From Parcubacteria group bacterium M6-OD1-3 (GTDB lineage: Bacteria > Patescibacteriota > Minisyncoccia > Moranbacterales > UBA9337): a DNA stretch of 38,949 nt. A program made the position numbers and the translations under genes. The stretch covers positions 1 through 38,949 of the forward strand of contig LSNR01000021.1 in the NCBI GenBank assembly GCA_003056165.1. The letters are read 5' to 3'. The stretch's first letter is position 1, and the number at the start of each line of letters is the position of its first letter. The notes under the pieces are model-generated. The model worked only from the letters and a program-made list of their open reading frames with translations. It did not search any database and was not told the DNA's origin. This document shows positions 7,350-15,935 of the stretch, piece by piece.

Positions 7350-8828
7350 ATGTCAACACATAATATAAAATTTCAAACTGATAAAATGAAAGTTCCAGTA
7401 ATTTTTCACGCGTCAGAAGAGCTATTGCCAGACAAAAAAACATATGGGCAACTGGAAAATCTTGCTAAAGATGAGCGACTTTTTTCACATATTTCAGCAA
7501 TGAGCGATGTTCATCCTAAAAAAGGTCGAAAAAATCCGACTGGAACAGTCGTTGCTACCGAAAAACATTTATTACCACAAATCAATGATACCGCTCCAAA
7601 CTGCGGAATGCGTTTTATTCGCACCAATTTTAACGAGGAAAATTTAACTGCTGAAAAAATTGATCGACTTTTTCAAGAATTAGTTAAAGTAATTCCCACT
7701 AAAAAATATATTGGGACAAAACTATCTTTTGAAGATGTAATGAATGTTGCCAAATTCGGCTCTAAACCTTTACAAGAAAAATTCCAAACTCGCACCAAAA
7801 ATGAAATTACCAATACATTTAATCAAGGAAATCTAGTCACTAAAGAAAATGTTTCCAATCAAGATATTTTTGACGCTATTCCAAGGTTGTTTCTGCACAT
7901 TGCCAAATATCGCTCAGGAATTTTAGGAGCAGCGGGAAATCATTTCTTGGATTTAATGAAGATAACGGAAATTAAAAATCCGGAAATTGCTGAAAAATTT
8001 AATTTGCAAAAAGGTCAGTATATTTTTTTAATGCACACCGGCTCCGGTTTACTGGGACAATATGCGTCCTATATGTACACACCTAAGGCCAAGGAGCATC
8101 TTAGTCAAAAAATAATTTTGGAATTGGGATTGAGAACTTGGAAAAGTAAATACAAAAAAGAATATTTGGAAGTCGCCAAAAAAATTAAAGAACATCAAGA
8201 TAAGCCGGAATTTTTTGGATATGATGAGAATAGTACTGTTGGACAAATGTTTTTATTAGCCCATCAAGTCTCTGCTAATTTTGGATTTGCTAATCGACTA
8301 CTACTTAATCATAATTTAGACCAAGCTATCGAAAAAGTTTTTGGTGCTCCAGCTGAATTAGATTTATTGCACGATATTCCTCATTTAATGATTCTTAAGG
8401 AAAATCATTTTAGTAAGGATATTTGGATTCATCGCAATGGCACGGTTCGCGCTAATGGTCCAATCCGAATGCAAGGCAAGCATAAGCTTTTTTCCGAAAC
8501 TGGTGAGCCATTTTTCATTCCATCCTCAATGAGCACACCAGCTTATCTTGGTGTCGGAACTGATCAAAACGAAAGTTCTTTTTTCTCTGCCTCTCACGGT
8601 ACTGGTCGTCGAGCTAAAACAGACAACGATTTGCCAACCGACAAACAAGAGCTATTTAAACGAATGAAAAAAAATAATGTTCGTCTTTATAATGCGAAAT
8701 CTAAAGGTGTGATCTTACAAGATAGTGGATATTATAAAGATGTAGAAGAAGTTATTTCTGGAATGGAAGAAAATAATATTATCAATACGGTAGTTAAAAT
8801 GCAACCAACCGCAGTACTTATGTATTAA
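7350..8828 (+). CDS. RtcB-like RNA ligase family protein (divergent)
   Basis: RtcB-type motifs: MSDVHP, NCGMRF (catalytic Cys), MHTGSGLLGQ, SANFGFANR, ASHGTGR, C-terminal YKDVEEVI. Confidence 0.75.
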   Translation: MSTHNIKFQTDKMKVPVIFHASEELLPDKKTYGQLENLAKDERLFSHISAMSDVHPKKGRKNPTGTVVATEKHLLPQINDTAPNCGMRFIRTNFNEENLTAEKIDRLFQELVKVIPTKKYIGTKLSFEDVMNVAKFGSKPLQEKFQTRTKNEITNTFNQGNLVTKENVSNQDIFDAIPRLFLHIAKYRSGILGAAGNHFLDLMKITEIKNPEIAEKFNLQKGQYIFLMHTGSGLLGQYASYMYTPKAKEHLSQKIILELGLRTWKSKYKKEYLEVAKKIKEHQDKPEFFGYDENSTVGQMFLLAHQVSANFGFANRLLLNHNLDQAIEKVFGAPAELDLLHDIPHLMILKENHFSKDIWIHRNGTVRANGPIRMQGKHKLFSETGEPFFIPSSMSTPAYLGVGTDQNESSFFSASHGTGRRAKTDNDLPTDKQELFKRMKKNNVRLYNAKSKGVILQDSGYYKDVEEVISGMEENNIINTVVKMQPTAVLMY

Positions 8829-8834
8829 AAATCT

Positions 8835-9446
8835 ATGAAAATTATAACCATATCGGGCTTAGATGGAAGCGGAAAATCCACTCAAATTGAATTATTAAAA
8901 AAAGAGTTTGAGAAAAACAGCAAACGAGTTTTTTATTTTCATGCTATTGATTTTTCAATTGGCAATAAAATAATTTTCTGGAAACATAAAAAAATTAAAA
9001 AAGCAGACAGCGGTGTTAGTAACGCCAATTGGCTAGGAATTCAATTGAGAAAAATCGCTCTACGGATTGACATTTGGCGTTTTAAAAGGTTAATAAGGAA
9101 ATTAGAAAAAGAAAACTACGATTATATTTTATCAGATAGATTTTTCTATGATACTATTGTAAACATTGAATACTTATCGGGAGATAATTTAGGAACAATC
9201 AAGTTGCGATACTCCATATTCTATACTTCATATTCTATATTATCTTTTTATCTGCAAACTAGCCCGCAAGAAATTATGCAACGCAATCGCACGCCAAAAC
9301 AAGGATTACAATATCTAGAAGCAAAGAAAAAAATCCTTGACAGCAAATCACAAATTTGGAATTGGAAAATCATAAATGGTAGTCAATCGAAAGAAATAAT
9401 TTTTGAAGAAATAAAAAATTTTATAACAAAAAATCTCAATGCATAA
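8835..9446 (+). CDS. Thymidylate kinase-like P-loop kinase
   Basis: MKIITISGLDGSGKSTQIELLKKEF Walker A and LSDRFFYDT motif. Confidence 0.75.
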   Translation: MKIITISGLDGSGKSTQIELLKKEFEKNSKRVFYFHAIDFSIGNKIIFWKHKKIKKADSGVSNANWLGIQLRKIALRIDIWRFKRLIRKLEKENYDYILSDRFFYDTIVNIEYLSGDNLGTIKLRYSIFYTSYSILSFYLQTSPQEIMQRNRTPKQGLQYLEAKKKILDSKSQIWNWKIINGSQSKEIIFEEIKNFITKNLNA

Positions 9447-10920
9447 CACTAAACCAACTCAACATATTGCCAAATCGGTTTTTTGGTTAACTGCTTCAGA
9501 GATAATTTTTAATATTTCCGGATATATTATTCATTCTGGTGTTGGTCGTATTCTTGGTCCAACCGACTATGGTCGTTATGGCTTAGTTATCACAATGACA
9601 ACGATGATAATTGTTCTCATTGGCAACGGAATACCCACTGCAATGAATAAGTTTATTAGCGAAATTTTTGAAACCAATCCGTCAATGGTTGTAATTATAA
9701 AAAGGAAGGCTTTTTTTCTGCAGACAATTTTAATTGGAATTATTACTCTTATTTTTTTCTTATCAGCTCCCTTAATTTCCAATGTTCTAGGTGATAAATC
9801 TCTAACACATTTGTTCAGAATTTCCACATTAATTATCCCCTCTTTTGCACTAGCTTCTTTTTACTTTTATTATTTCACCGGTATTCACAAATTCAATCTT
9901 CAAGCAATTCTCAAAACTGTTCGCTCTACTGCCAAAGTTATTTTCATTCTAATTCTAGCTTGGTTTTTTAAACTGGAAGGCTCTATAACTGGATACATAC
10001 TTGCCCCACTTTTTGTTTTTTTAATTGCTTGGTTAATTGATAAGTTTTGGATATCCAAAAATTTTGAAATGACAACTACACAAGCTACTACAACACCTCA
10101 AACATTTTCTACTAAGAAACTTTTTAACTACGCTTGGCCATTTACTCTATTTTTACTTTTTTACGAAATAATGATTTCCATAGACCTCTATATGGTCAAA
10201 GCAATTTTACAAAATGATTTCTTGACCGGAATTTATAATGGCGCCTTAACCGTTGGACGCATCCCCTATTATTTATTTTATGCGTTAACTATTGTTCTTC
10301 TACCAAGCATATCAAAAACAAGTTCTCAAAAAAACACAACCGAAACTGCTAAAACAGTTTCCCAAGCCTTACGGCTAATGTCGATTTTACTCCCATTGGG
10401 AGTTATTTTAATGACAGTATTCGCCTCACCCATTATTCACCTTTTTTATGGGAAAGAGTACTTACCTGCTGTTTACCCAATGCGAATCTTGGTTATTGGA
10501 GTAAGTTTTCTAACTGTTTTTTATGTTTTAAGTTTCGCCTTTTCTGGCTTAGGAAAAGTTAAACTACCAATGTGGATTGCACTATTCGGAATGACCGCAA
10601 ATATTTTTCTAAACTATTTCTTTATTCAAAAATATGAGCTTGTCGGTGCTTCAATAGCCACTTCATTTACCTCTTTCTTTGTAATGATAACTGCACTCTA
10701 CTTTGTAAAAAAAGAGTTTAAAATTTCTCTAAAAATAAAATCTATTTTAAAAATAGCTCTTGCTTCTTTGATTATTTATTCACTCGCAAAATTTGTCCCC
10801 ACTGGCGACTATTTATTCATCCTCTGGTCATTGATTTTGTCGGCAATATATTTTATTATTCTATATGCACTTAAAGAAATAACAAAAGAAGATATAAATT
10901 TAATAAAAAAAATAATTTAA
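9439..10920 (+). CDS. Polysaccharide flippase (MOP/Wzx-like)
   Basis: Multi-TM; N-terminal GRILGPTDYGRYGLVITMTTMI typical of O-antigen/teichoic flippases. Confidence 0.85.
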   Translation: MHNTKPTQHIAKSVFWLTASEIIFNISGYIIHSGVGRILGPTDYGRYGLVITMTTMIIVLIGNGIPTAMNKFISEIFETNPSMVVIIKRKAFFLQTILIGIITLIFFLSAPLISNVLGDKSLTHLFRISTLIIPSFALASFYFYYFTGIHKFNLQAILKTVRSTAKVIFILILAWFFKLEGSITGYILAPLFVFLIAWLIDKFWISKNFEMTTTQATTTPQTFSTKKLFNYAWPFTLFLLFYEIMISIDLYMVKAILQNDFLTGIYNGALTVGRIPYYLFYALTIVLLPSISKTSSQKNTTETAKTVSQALRLMSILLPLGVILMTVFASPIIHLFYGKEYLPAVYPMRILVIGVSFLTVFYVLSFAFSGLGKVKLPMWIALFGMTANIFLNYFFIQKYELVGASIATSFTSFFVMITALYFVKKEFKISLKIKSILKIALASLIIYSLAKFVPTGDYLFILWSLILSAIYFIILYALKEITKEDINLIKKII

Positions 10921-12764
10921 TGTTAAAAATATCTAATAAAAAACTAACGGCGACTTTTATTTTAATTTTAATGTTTACACAATTCTCTTTTGGATTTTAT
11001 CAAATTCAAAAAGAAGCTTATGTAGACGAGGCACTTTGGCTTTATAGTCGTATTCCAAAATTCTGGCAAAACATTGGTGAGATGGACTGGAATGGCACTA
11101 GACGAAGTGACAAGCCAGGTGTAACGGTAATGTATACCACCGGACTTGGACTTCTTAATAAAAATAATTTAATAAATTGTAAAAAAAGTTGCGCCGATAC
11201 GCAAAAGCTAGAAAAAATGCTACTTGGATTTAGATCTTCAATGTTACTCTTAACGGCTTTATTTACACCATTATTATTTATTCTCTTACGAAAACTTTTT
11301 GACAAAAAAACATCACTATTTTCAACATCTTTTATCGCCCTGTCGCCAATTTTGTTGGGAATGAGTCGCATCATAAATCCAGATTCATTGCTTTGGATTT
11401 TTTCTACCGGGACTATTTTAAGTTATTTGGTTTATTTAAAAAAAGCTGTAACCAATAATAAATACCTTTATTTTGCCGGAATTTTTATGGGCTTGGCGAT
11501 AGCTACAAAATATGTTTCGAATATTTTATTCATATTTGTTTTAATATTAATTTTTTTGAATTATATTTTTTCTAGAAATAAATGGCTCATTTCATCAACC
11601 AACAATTATTTTAAAAAGCATTTAATTGCTTACATAAAATTTATTGCGATTTCAATAGCGACTTTTTCGCTGATTTATCCGGCAGTTTGGGTAAAACATA
11701 GCCGAATATTAAAAGCTACCATTTTTTCTGAAGCTTTTGAAGGTACTTGGCCATATTTTCTTGGCATTCTTTTATTTTTGCTAACCGATACTTTTTTGCT
11801 AAAAAATTATATCCTTAATATATCCATTAAATGGTTAATAAAATATCAATTACTTTTTAAAAAAATTATTAGTATTATTTTTTTGGGATTTATTATTATT
11901 TTATTTTTTAATGTTTTGACAAAAAATCCTCTTTTTAACCTTGGAAATATTCTCGCTTCACCAAAATCATCTTATGGATATTCTAATCATTTCTTTTTCT
12001 ATCTAACTAATTTTTATCCATTATTATTTGGAATTTCACCATTAGCATTCTTAATAATTATTTGGAAATTTTTAAAAACTTTATTCAAAAAAATAAATAC
12101 GAATACTTTCTCAGATAATATTTTCTTTTATTTTTCATTTCTTATTTTACTTTACTATTTAGCTTCACTTTTTGCTGAAGTCGCTGGAACAATTCGCTAT
12201 CAAATCATTCTTTATCCCCTAGTCTTAATTATGGCAGGAATTTCTTTAGCAGAAACAATAATTGAAATTAAATTATTCAGAAATAAAATTTACAAATATT
12301 TTGCATATTTGATTTTTTTGATTTTTTTGATCTTACCATTATATCAGACTAAGCCATTCTATTTGAGCTATGCTTCAAAATTTCTTCCGCAAAAATATTT
12401 TCTTGATCACAAAGATATGGGTTCCGGCTCCTATGCAGTAGCACAATATTTAAATTCTCTCCCAAATGCTAAAAATCTAAATGTCTGGTCAGATAAAAAA
12501 GGTGTTTGCACTTTTTTTGTTGGAAAATGTTATTCACGATTCAAAGTTAAAAAATTTAAAGAAAATAAATTTGATTATTATGTCATTTCTTCCGGTAGAA
12601 AAAACTTAACTTGGAAAAAGGTTGATATTAACTTGCGTCATAGCTATCCGGAGATGCCTCGTATCGATAAATTGTATTCACGGAATGATTATATTCATAT
12701 AGTAAAACTTGGTAATCGTTATTCTAGTTTTGTAAAAATATTTACATCAGAAAAGGTAAATTAA
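10920..12764 (+). CDS. GT39/PMT-like membrane glycosyltransferase
   Basis: YVDEALW acidic motif after first TM, many TM helices, RSDKPGVTVMYTTGLGLL. Confidence 0.7.
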   Translation: MLKISNKKLTATFILILMFTQFSFGFYQIQKEAYVDEALWLYSRIPKFWQNIGEMDWNGTRRSDKPGVTVMYTTGLGLLNKNNLINCKKSCADTQKLEKMLLGFRSSMLLLTALFTPLLFILLRKLFDKKTSLFSTSFIALSPILLGMSRIINPDSLLWIFSTGTILSYLVYLKKAVTNNKYLYFAGIFMGLAIATKYVSNILFIFVLILIFLNYIFSRNKWLISSTNNYFKKHLIAYIKFIAISIATFSLIYPAVWVKHSRILKATIFSEAFEGTWPYFLGILLFLLTDTFLLKNYILNISIKWLIKYQLLFKKIISIIFLGFIIILFFNVLTKNPLFNLGNILASPKSSYGYSNHFFFYLTNFYPLLFGISPLAFLIIIWKFLKTLFKKINTNTFSDNIFFYFSFLILLYYLASLFAEVAGTIRYQIILYPLVLIMAGISLAETIIEIKLFRNKIYKYFAYLIFLIFLILPLYQTKPFYLSYASKFLPQKYFLDHKDMGSGSYAVAQYLNSLPNAKNLNVWSDKKGVCTFFVGKCYSRFKVKKFKENKFDYYVISSGRKNLTWKKVDINLRHSYPEMPRIDKLYSRNDYIHIVKLGNRYSSFVKIFTSEKVN

Positions 12765-12771
12765 ATTTCGC

Positions 12772-12800
12772 TTGACAATTCAATGCATCTATGCTAGACT
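12772..12800 (+). promoter_or_regulatory. Sigma70-like promoter of cold-shock gene
   Basis: TTGACA-17 nt-TAGACT, about 100 nt upstream of the ATG. Confidence 0.75.
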
Positions 12801-12897
12801 TTAATAGTCAAATCAGAGTTGTGAACCAAAAGTAAAATTAGATTTTATTTAGATAGCACCCTGAATTTGAGTTAATAAATCTTATCCTATAAAAACG

Positions 12898-13098
12898 ATG
12901 AACAATGGAAAAATTGCTCGTCTTACTGATAGAGGATTTGGTTTTATATCTGAAGAAGGAAAAGAGAAAGATATCTTCTTTCACGCTTCCGAACTACAGG
13001 GTGTAGAATTCAATGATCTTAAAGAAGGCGATAGCGTTACATTTGAGGCACAAGATGGTCCTAAAGGACTTTCTGCTGTAAATGTAAGCTTAGCGTAA
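12898..13098 (+). CDS. Cold shock (CspA family) protein
   Basis: MNNGKIARLTDRGFGFISEEGKEKDIFFHASEL: RNP1/RNP2. Confidence 0.95.
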   Translation: MNNGKIARLTDRGFGFISEEGKEKDIFFHASELQGVEFNDLKEGDSVTFEAQDGPKGLSAVNVSLA

Positions 13099-13108
13099 AG
13101 TAAACTAA

Positions 13109-13136
13109 AAAACCACCGGCTAGCCGGTGGTTTTTT
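13109..13136 (+). terminator. Intrinsic terminator after csp gene
   Basis: AACCACCGGCTAGCCGGTGGTT perfect palindrome followed by TTTT. Confidence 0.9.
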
Positions 13137-13150
13137 GTATACCCAAATAA

Positions 13151-13669
13151 CTATTTTGCTGTATCTTGAACGAAAAATCCTATCAATATTCCATTCAAAA
13201 TTGAAAAACAAATTATAGCAACTGAAGTTATTATAGTAAATTTTAATCCAAAATAATACATCATTACTGGAATAAACGAAATTTTTACATTTCTATTATA
13301 CAAGAATACTGCCAATAAACTATTTTTCATCCCGCTTGCTTTCAAATCTTTCAACATCGGAAAAAGAACATAAGGTGGTCCAGAGATTAGAAGCCCTACT
13401 ATCGTAGCATAAACCCAACCTTTTATCCCCGAATCTTTTCCTAAGTGTTTTTCGATTTTGCCAGAATCAATATATAAATTCATCACAGTCATTATTATCA
13501 ATACGAATAATAATAATGGTATAATCTTGATTAACATTATATATGTTTTTTCAATCCCTGTAATAGCTAGCGATTTATTGAAATAAAATACTATGCTATA
13601 AACGAAAAATACAGTAAATAAAAACTTAAATTTTCCTGGAATTTTTTTAATTTTTTTCTTAATTGACAT
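13151..13669 (-). CDS. Half-size permease (ArsP/DUF318-like, half 2)
   Basis: TM protein with LLISGPPYVLFPMLKDLKASGMKNSLLAVFLYNRNVKISFIPVMMYYFGL. Confidence 0.6.
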   Translation of the reverse strand: MSIKKKIKKIPGKFKFLFTVFFVYSIVFYFNKSLAITGIEKTYIMLIKIIPLLLFVLIIMTVMNLYIDSGKIEKHLGKDSGIKGWVYATIVGLLISGPPYVLFPMLKDLKASGMKNSLLAVFLYNRNVKISFIPVMMYYFGLKFTIITSVAIICFSILNGILIGFFVQDTAK

Positions 13670-13679
13670 ATCTCTAAAT

Positions 13680-14141
13680 TTAAATTATCTTTAAAATCCA
13701 AACAACTAATACAGCGATTACAATTGCAAAAATAAAATTAACGATATTCCTGATAATTGCAAATTTTTTTCCTAAAAATGATATCTCCAATGGCAACATT
13801 GCAATTCCAACTGTTGACCATGTTAAAATAAAAGCAGTAACTGCCAACAGACTAACGCCATCTTTTAATAGTTCTCCTCCAATAATATAACTCGTTACTG
13901 GTATTCCAAAAGAGACACTTCCCGCCAAAGCTCCAATAAAGGAATCTTTAATATAATTTCCTGTAAATAATTTTAAATAAATATCACTAGACGCAACAGT
14001 AATCAAATTCACCAATAATAAAACACCTATTAAAATTGGTATCATTATTTTAAAATTATTTAAACTTTTTTGAGTCGCTTTTTTAATATTCATTTGTTTT
14101 AACTTTTTTGTAATACTGATTAAATATGGTAGCACGAACAA
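13680..14141 (-). CDS. Half-size permease (ArsP/DUF318-like, half 1)
   Basis: GSVSFGIPVTSYIIGGELLKDGVSLLAVTAFILTWSTVGIAMLPLEISFLG. Start could be M at 14093. Confidence 0.65.
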   Translation of the reverse strand: MFVLPYLISITKKLKQMNIKKATQKSLNNFKIMIPILIGVLLLVNLITVASSDIYLKLFTGNYIKDSFIGALAGSVSFGIPVTSYIIGGELLKDGVSLLAVTAFILTWSTVGIAMLPLEISFLGKKFAIIRNIVNFIFAIVIAVLVVWILKII

Positions 14142-14189
14142 TCATCGCACTGCTATATGTAGTTGTGTAGTAGTGAACTGCTTAATTTT
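14141..14189 (+). repeat. 49-nt direct repeat, copy 1
   Basis: ATCATCGCACTGCTATATGTAGTTGTGTAGTAGTGAACTGCTTAATTTT, identical to 15265-15313. Confidence 0.95.
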
Positions 14190-14261
14190 AATTTTAAATT
14201 CCTAGTTTCGGTTATTTATTTTTTAAATATTCTTCAATTGTCTTAATAAAAAAGTTTTTAT

Positions 14262-14477
14262 TTAAAATCTGCTTTTTCTTGGCTTAATTTTATAGATCAA
14301 CGACCAGAGATTAGTTAATTCTTTATTCCATTCCGTCTAAACGGAATTTTTAATTACTTCTTTTATCTCTTTCTCGGTATAATTTTTTCGCAACCAATCC
14401 ATTACCTCTTCCATACCATAATCAAGAATATTTTTTATATTTTTTTGTTTTTTGTCTGTCTATTTTTTCCAAATCAT
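14262..14477 (-). pseudogene. Decayed small ORF (frameshift plus in-frame TAG)
   Basis: Readable as MIWKKIDRQKTKKY / KNILDYGMEEVMDWLRKNYTEKEIKEVIKNSV*TEWNKELTNLWSLIYKIKPRKSRF*. TAG at 14337-14339; frame change near 14445. Confidence 0.6.
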
Positions 14478-14584
14478 AAGACTATAAAAACGGTTTTTTC
14501 AAACCGGCAGATTATTGTTTTTAGTTTTAAATATTACTTTTATTGAACTTTTTATATTGACATTATAACATAGCGAACGAACCA

Positions 14585-14612
14585 TTGACAAATCCCCTCC
14601 CATTGCTATACT
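14585..14612 (+). promoter_or_regulatory. Sigma70-like promoter for the 14734 gene
   Basis: TTGACA-16 nt-TATACT. Confidence 0.75.
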
Positions 14613-14733
14613 GCTTTAATGTTGGAAATAGCATTTTTTCACAGAAAATAGTAGCTCATTGAAAAAAAGTTTTTTAACCAACTCCTTCGAAACATGGGAG
14701 TAAAATACAAATTTTTTTTAAGGAGGATGCACA

Positions 14734-15120
14734 ATGACAACTGACAATATTTGTTATGAAATAATGATAAATATAGAAAAAAGAGGATGCCCTCGCAAAT
14801 CATTCAAAGAAGCGTGGCTAGCTTTTATGGAAGAAACACGAAAAGAATTGCAAAAAGGCACTTCTTGGCAAGTCTTGGAAACAACTTATTTTCTAATTTT
14901 TAAATTTAATGAAAATGAGTTAGTTTTTTCATTTTATGAAGCCCGAGATTTTGCCTATACTATCGGACTGATGAAAAATGGCGAAATCCATAGCGATTAT
15001 GATGACACCATTATGGAACCGACTGTTAGGCGAATCTTAGGAGCATTTAAACATAAAAATATCTCTGACTGTATCAAAGATATTCAAGAAAGAATAGGAA
15101 TAGATCCTTTGAAAGAATAA
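14734..15120 (+). CDS. Hypothetical 128-aa protein
   Basis: AAGGAGGATGCACA SD, near-consensus promoter upstream, strong terminator downstream. Confidence 0.8.
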   Translation: MTTDNICYEIMINIEKRGCPRKSFKEAWLAFMEETRKELQKGTSWQVLETTYFLIFKFNENELVFSFYEARDFAYTIGLMKNGEIHSDYDDTIMEPTVRRILGAFKHKNISDCIKDIQERIGIDPLKE

Positions 15121-15152
15121 CGAAAAAACTCACAATTTACTACCTCATCGCT

Positions 15153-15199
15153 CCGCTCAATCGGTTTCTCAAAACCGATCGAGCGGTTTTTATTTTTTA
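15153..15199 (+). terminator. Intrinsic terminator
   Basis: CCGCTCAATCGGTTT / AAACCGATCGAGCGG followed by TTTTTATTTTTT. Confidence 0.9.
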
Positions 15200-15264
15200 T
15201 TTCTCAAGAATTTGATGAATTAACAATTCACAATTTACAAATCCACCGCAAACCACTGCCCTAA

Positions 15265-15313
15265 ATCATCGCACTGCTATATGTAGTTGTGTAGTAGTGA
15301 ACTGCTTAATTTT
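15265..15313 (+). repeat. 49-nt direct repeat, copy 2
   Basis: Identical to 14141-14189. Confidence 0.95.
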
Positions 15314-15433
15314 GATTTTGATTTTTAGCTCACAATTTATAATTTATAAATCACCATTTATTATTCATTATTTATAATCAATAATTTATAATCAATAATT
15401 TACCATCTACCATTTACCATTGATAATTTATTT

Positions 15434-15469
15434 CACTACTATATGTAGTTGTATGGTAGTGAACTACTG
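15434..15469 (+). repeat. Diverged third copy of the same repeat
   Basis: CACTACTATATGTAGTTGTATGGTAGTGAACTACTG; substitutions keep the CACTACTA...TGGTAGTG stem. Confidence 0.8.
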
Positions 15470-15935
15470 TTTTTAATTTATCATTAATAATTCATCATTT
15501 ATCATTAACAATGTATTTAGTCACTTTTCCTTCGTCTTTCTTTTTTATTTTTTTTATTCGCAAATAATTTTTTAATCGTTTCTTCTATTGCGCGATGATT
15601 TAATTTTGTAGCTTTATTAACATTTTAACTATGTAAGTATATGCAAATATATGTTAGTAAATTTGTCAAAGTTTAATTTCTTGCATTTAAACAATTATTG
15701 CAACACCTTCATGAATATTTTCTTTCTGTTTTTTGAAAATTAATTATGGCATATTCGCCATAGTCAAAGTTTGGATTATTTATTTACCTAATTTAAAATG
15801 GTCAAATTCGACACTTTTAAAATTTCAATTTTATTCGCGCTCCTTAATAATTACCCCTTTTCGTCATCATTTCGCCTCACCATTCCTTTTTAAGTCCAAA
15901 TTCTCACCTAGTCATCAATTAGATTTCCCGCGTTC

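Noticed and set aside
14141-15469. CRISPR array from three repeat copies
   Set aside because: Spacing is >1 kb and then ~120 nt, with no regular spacers and no cas genes.
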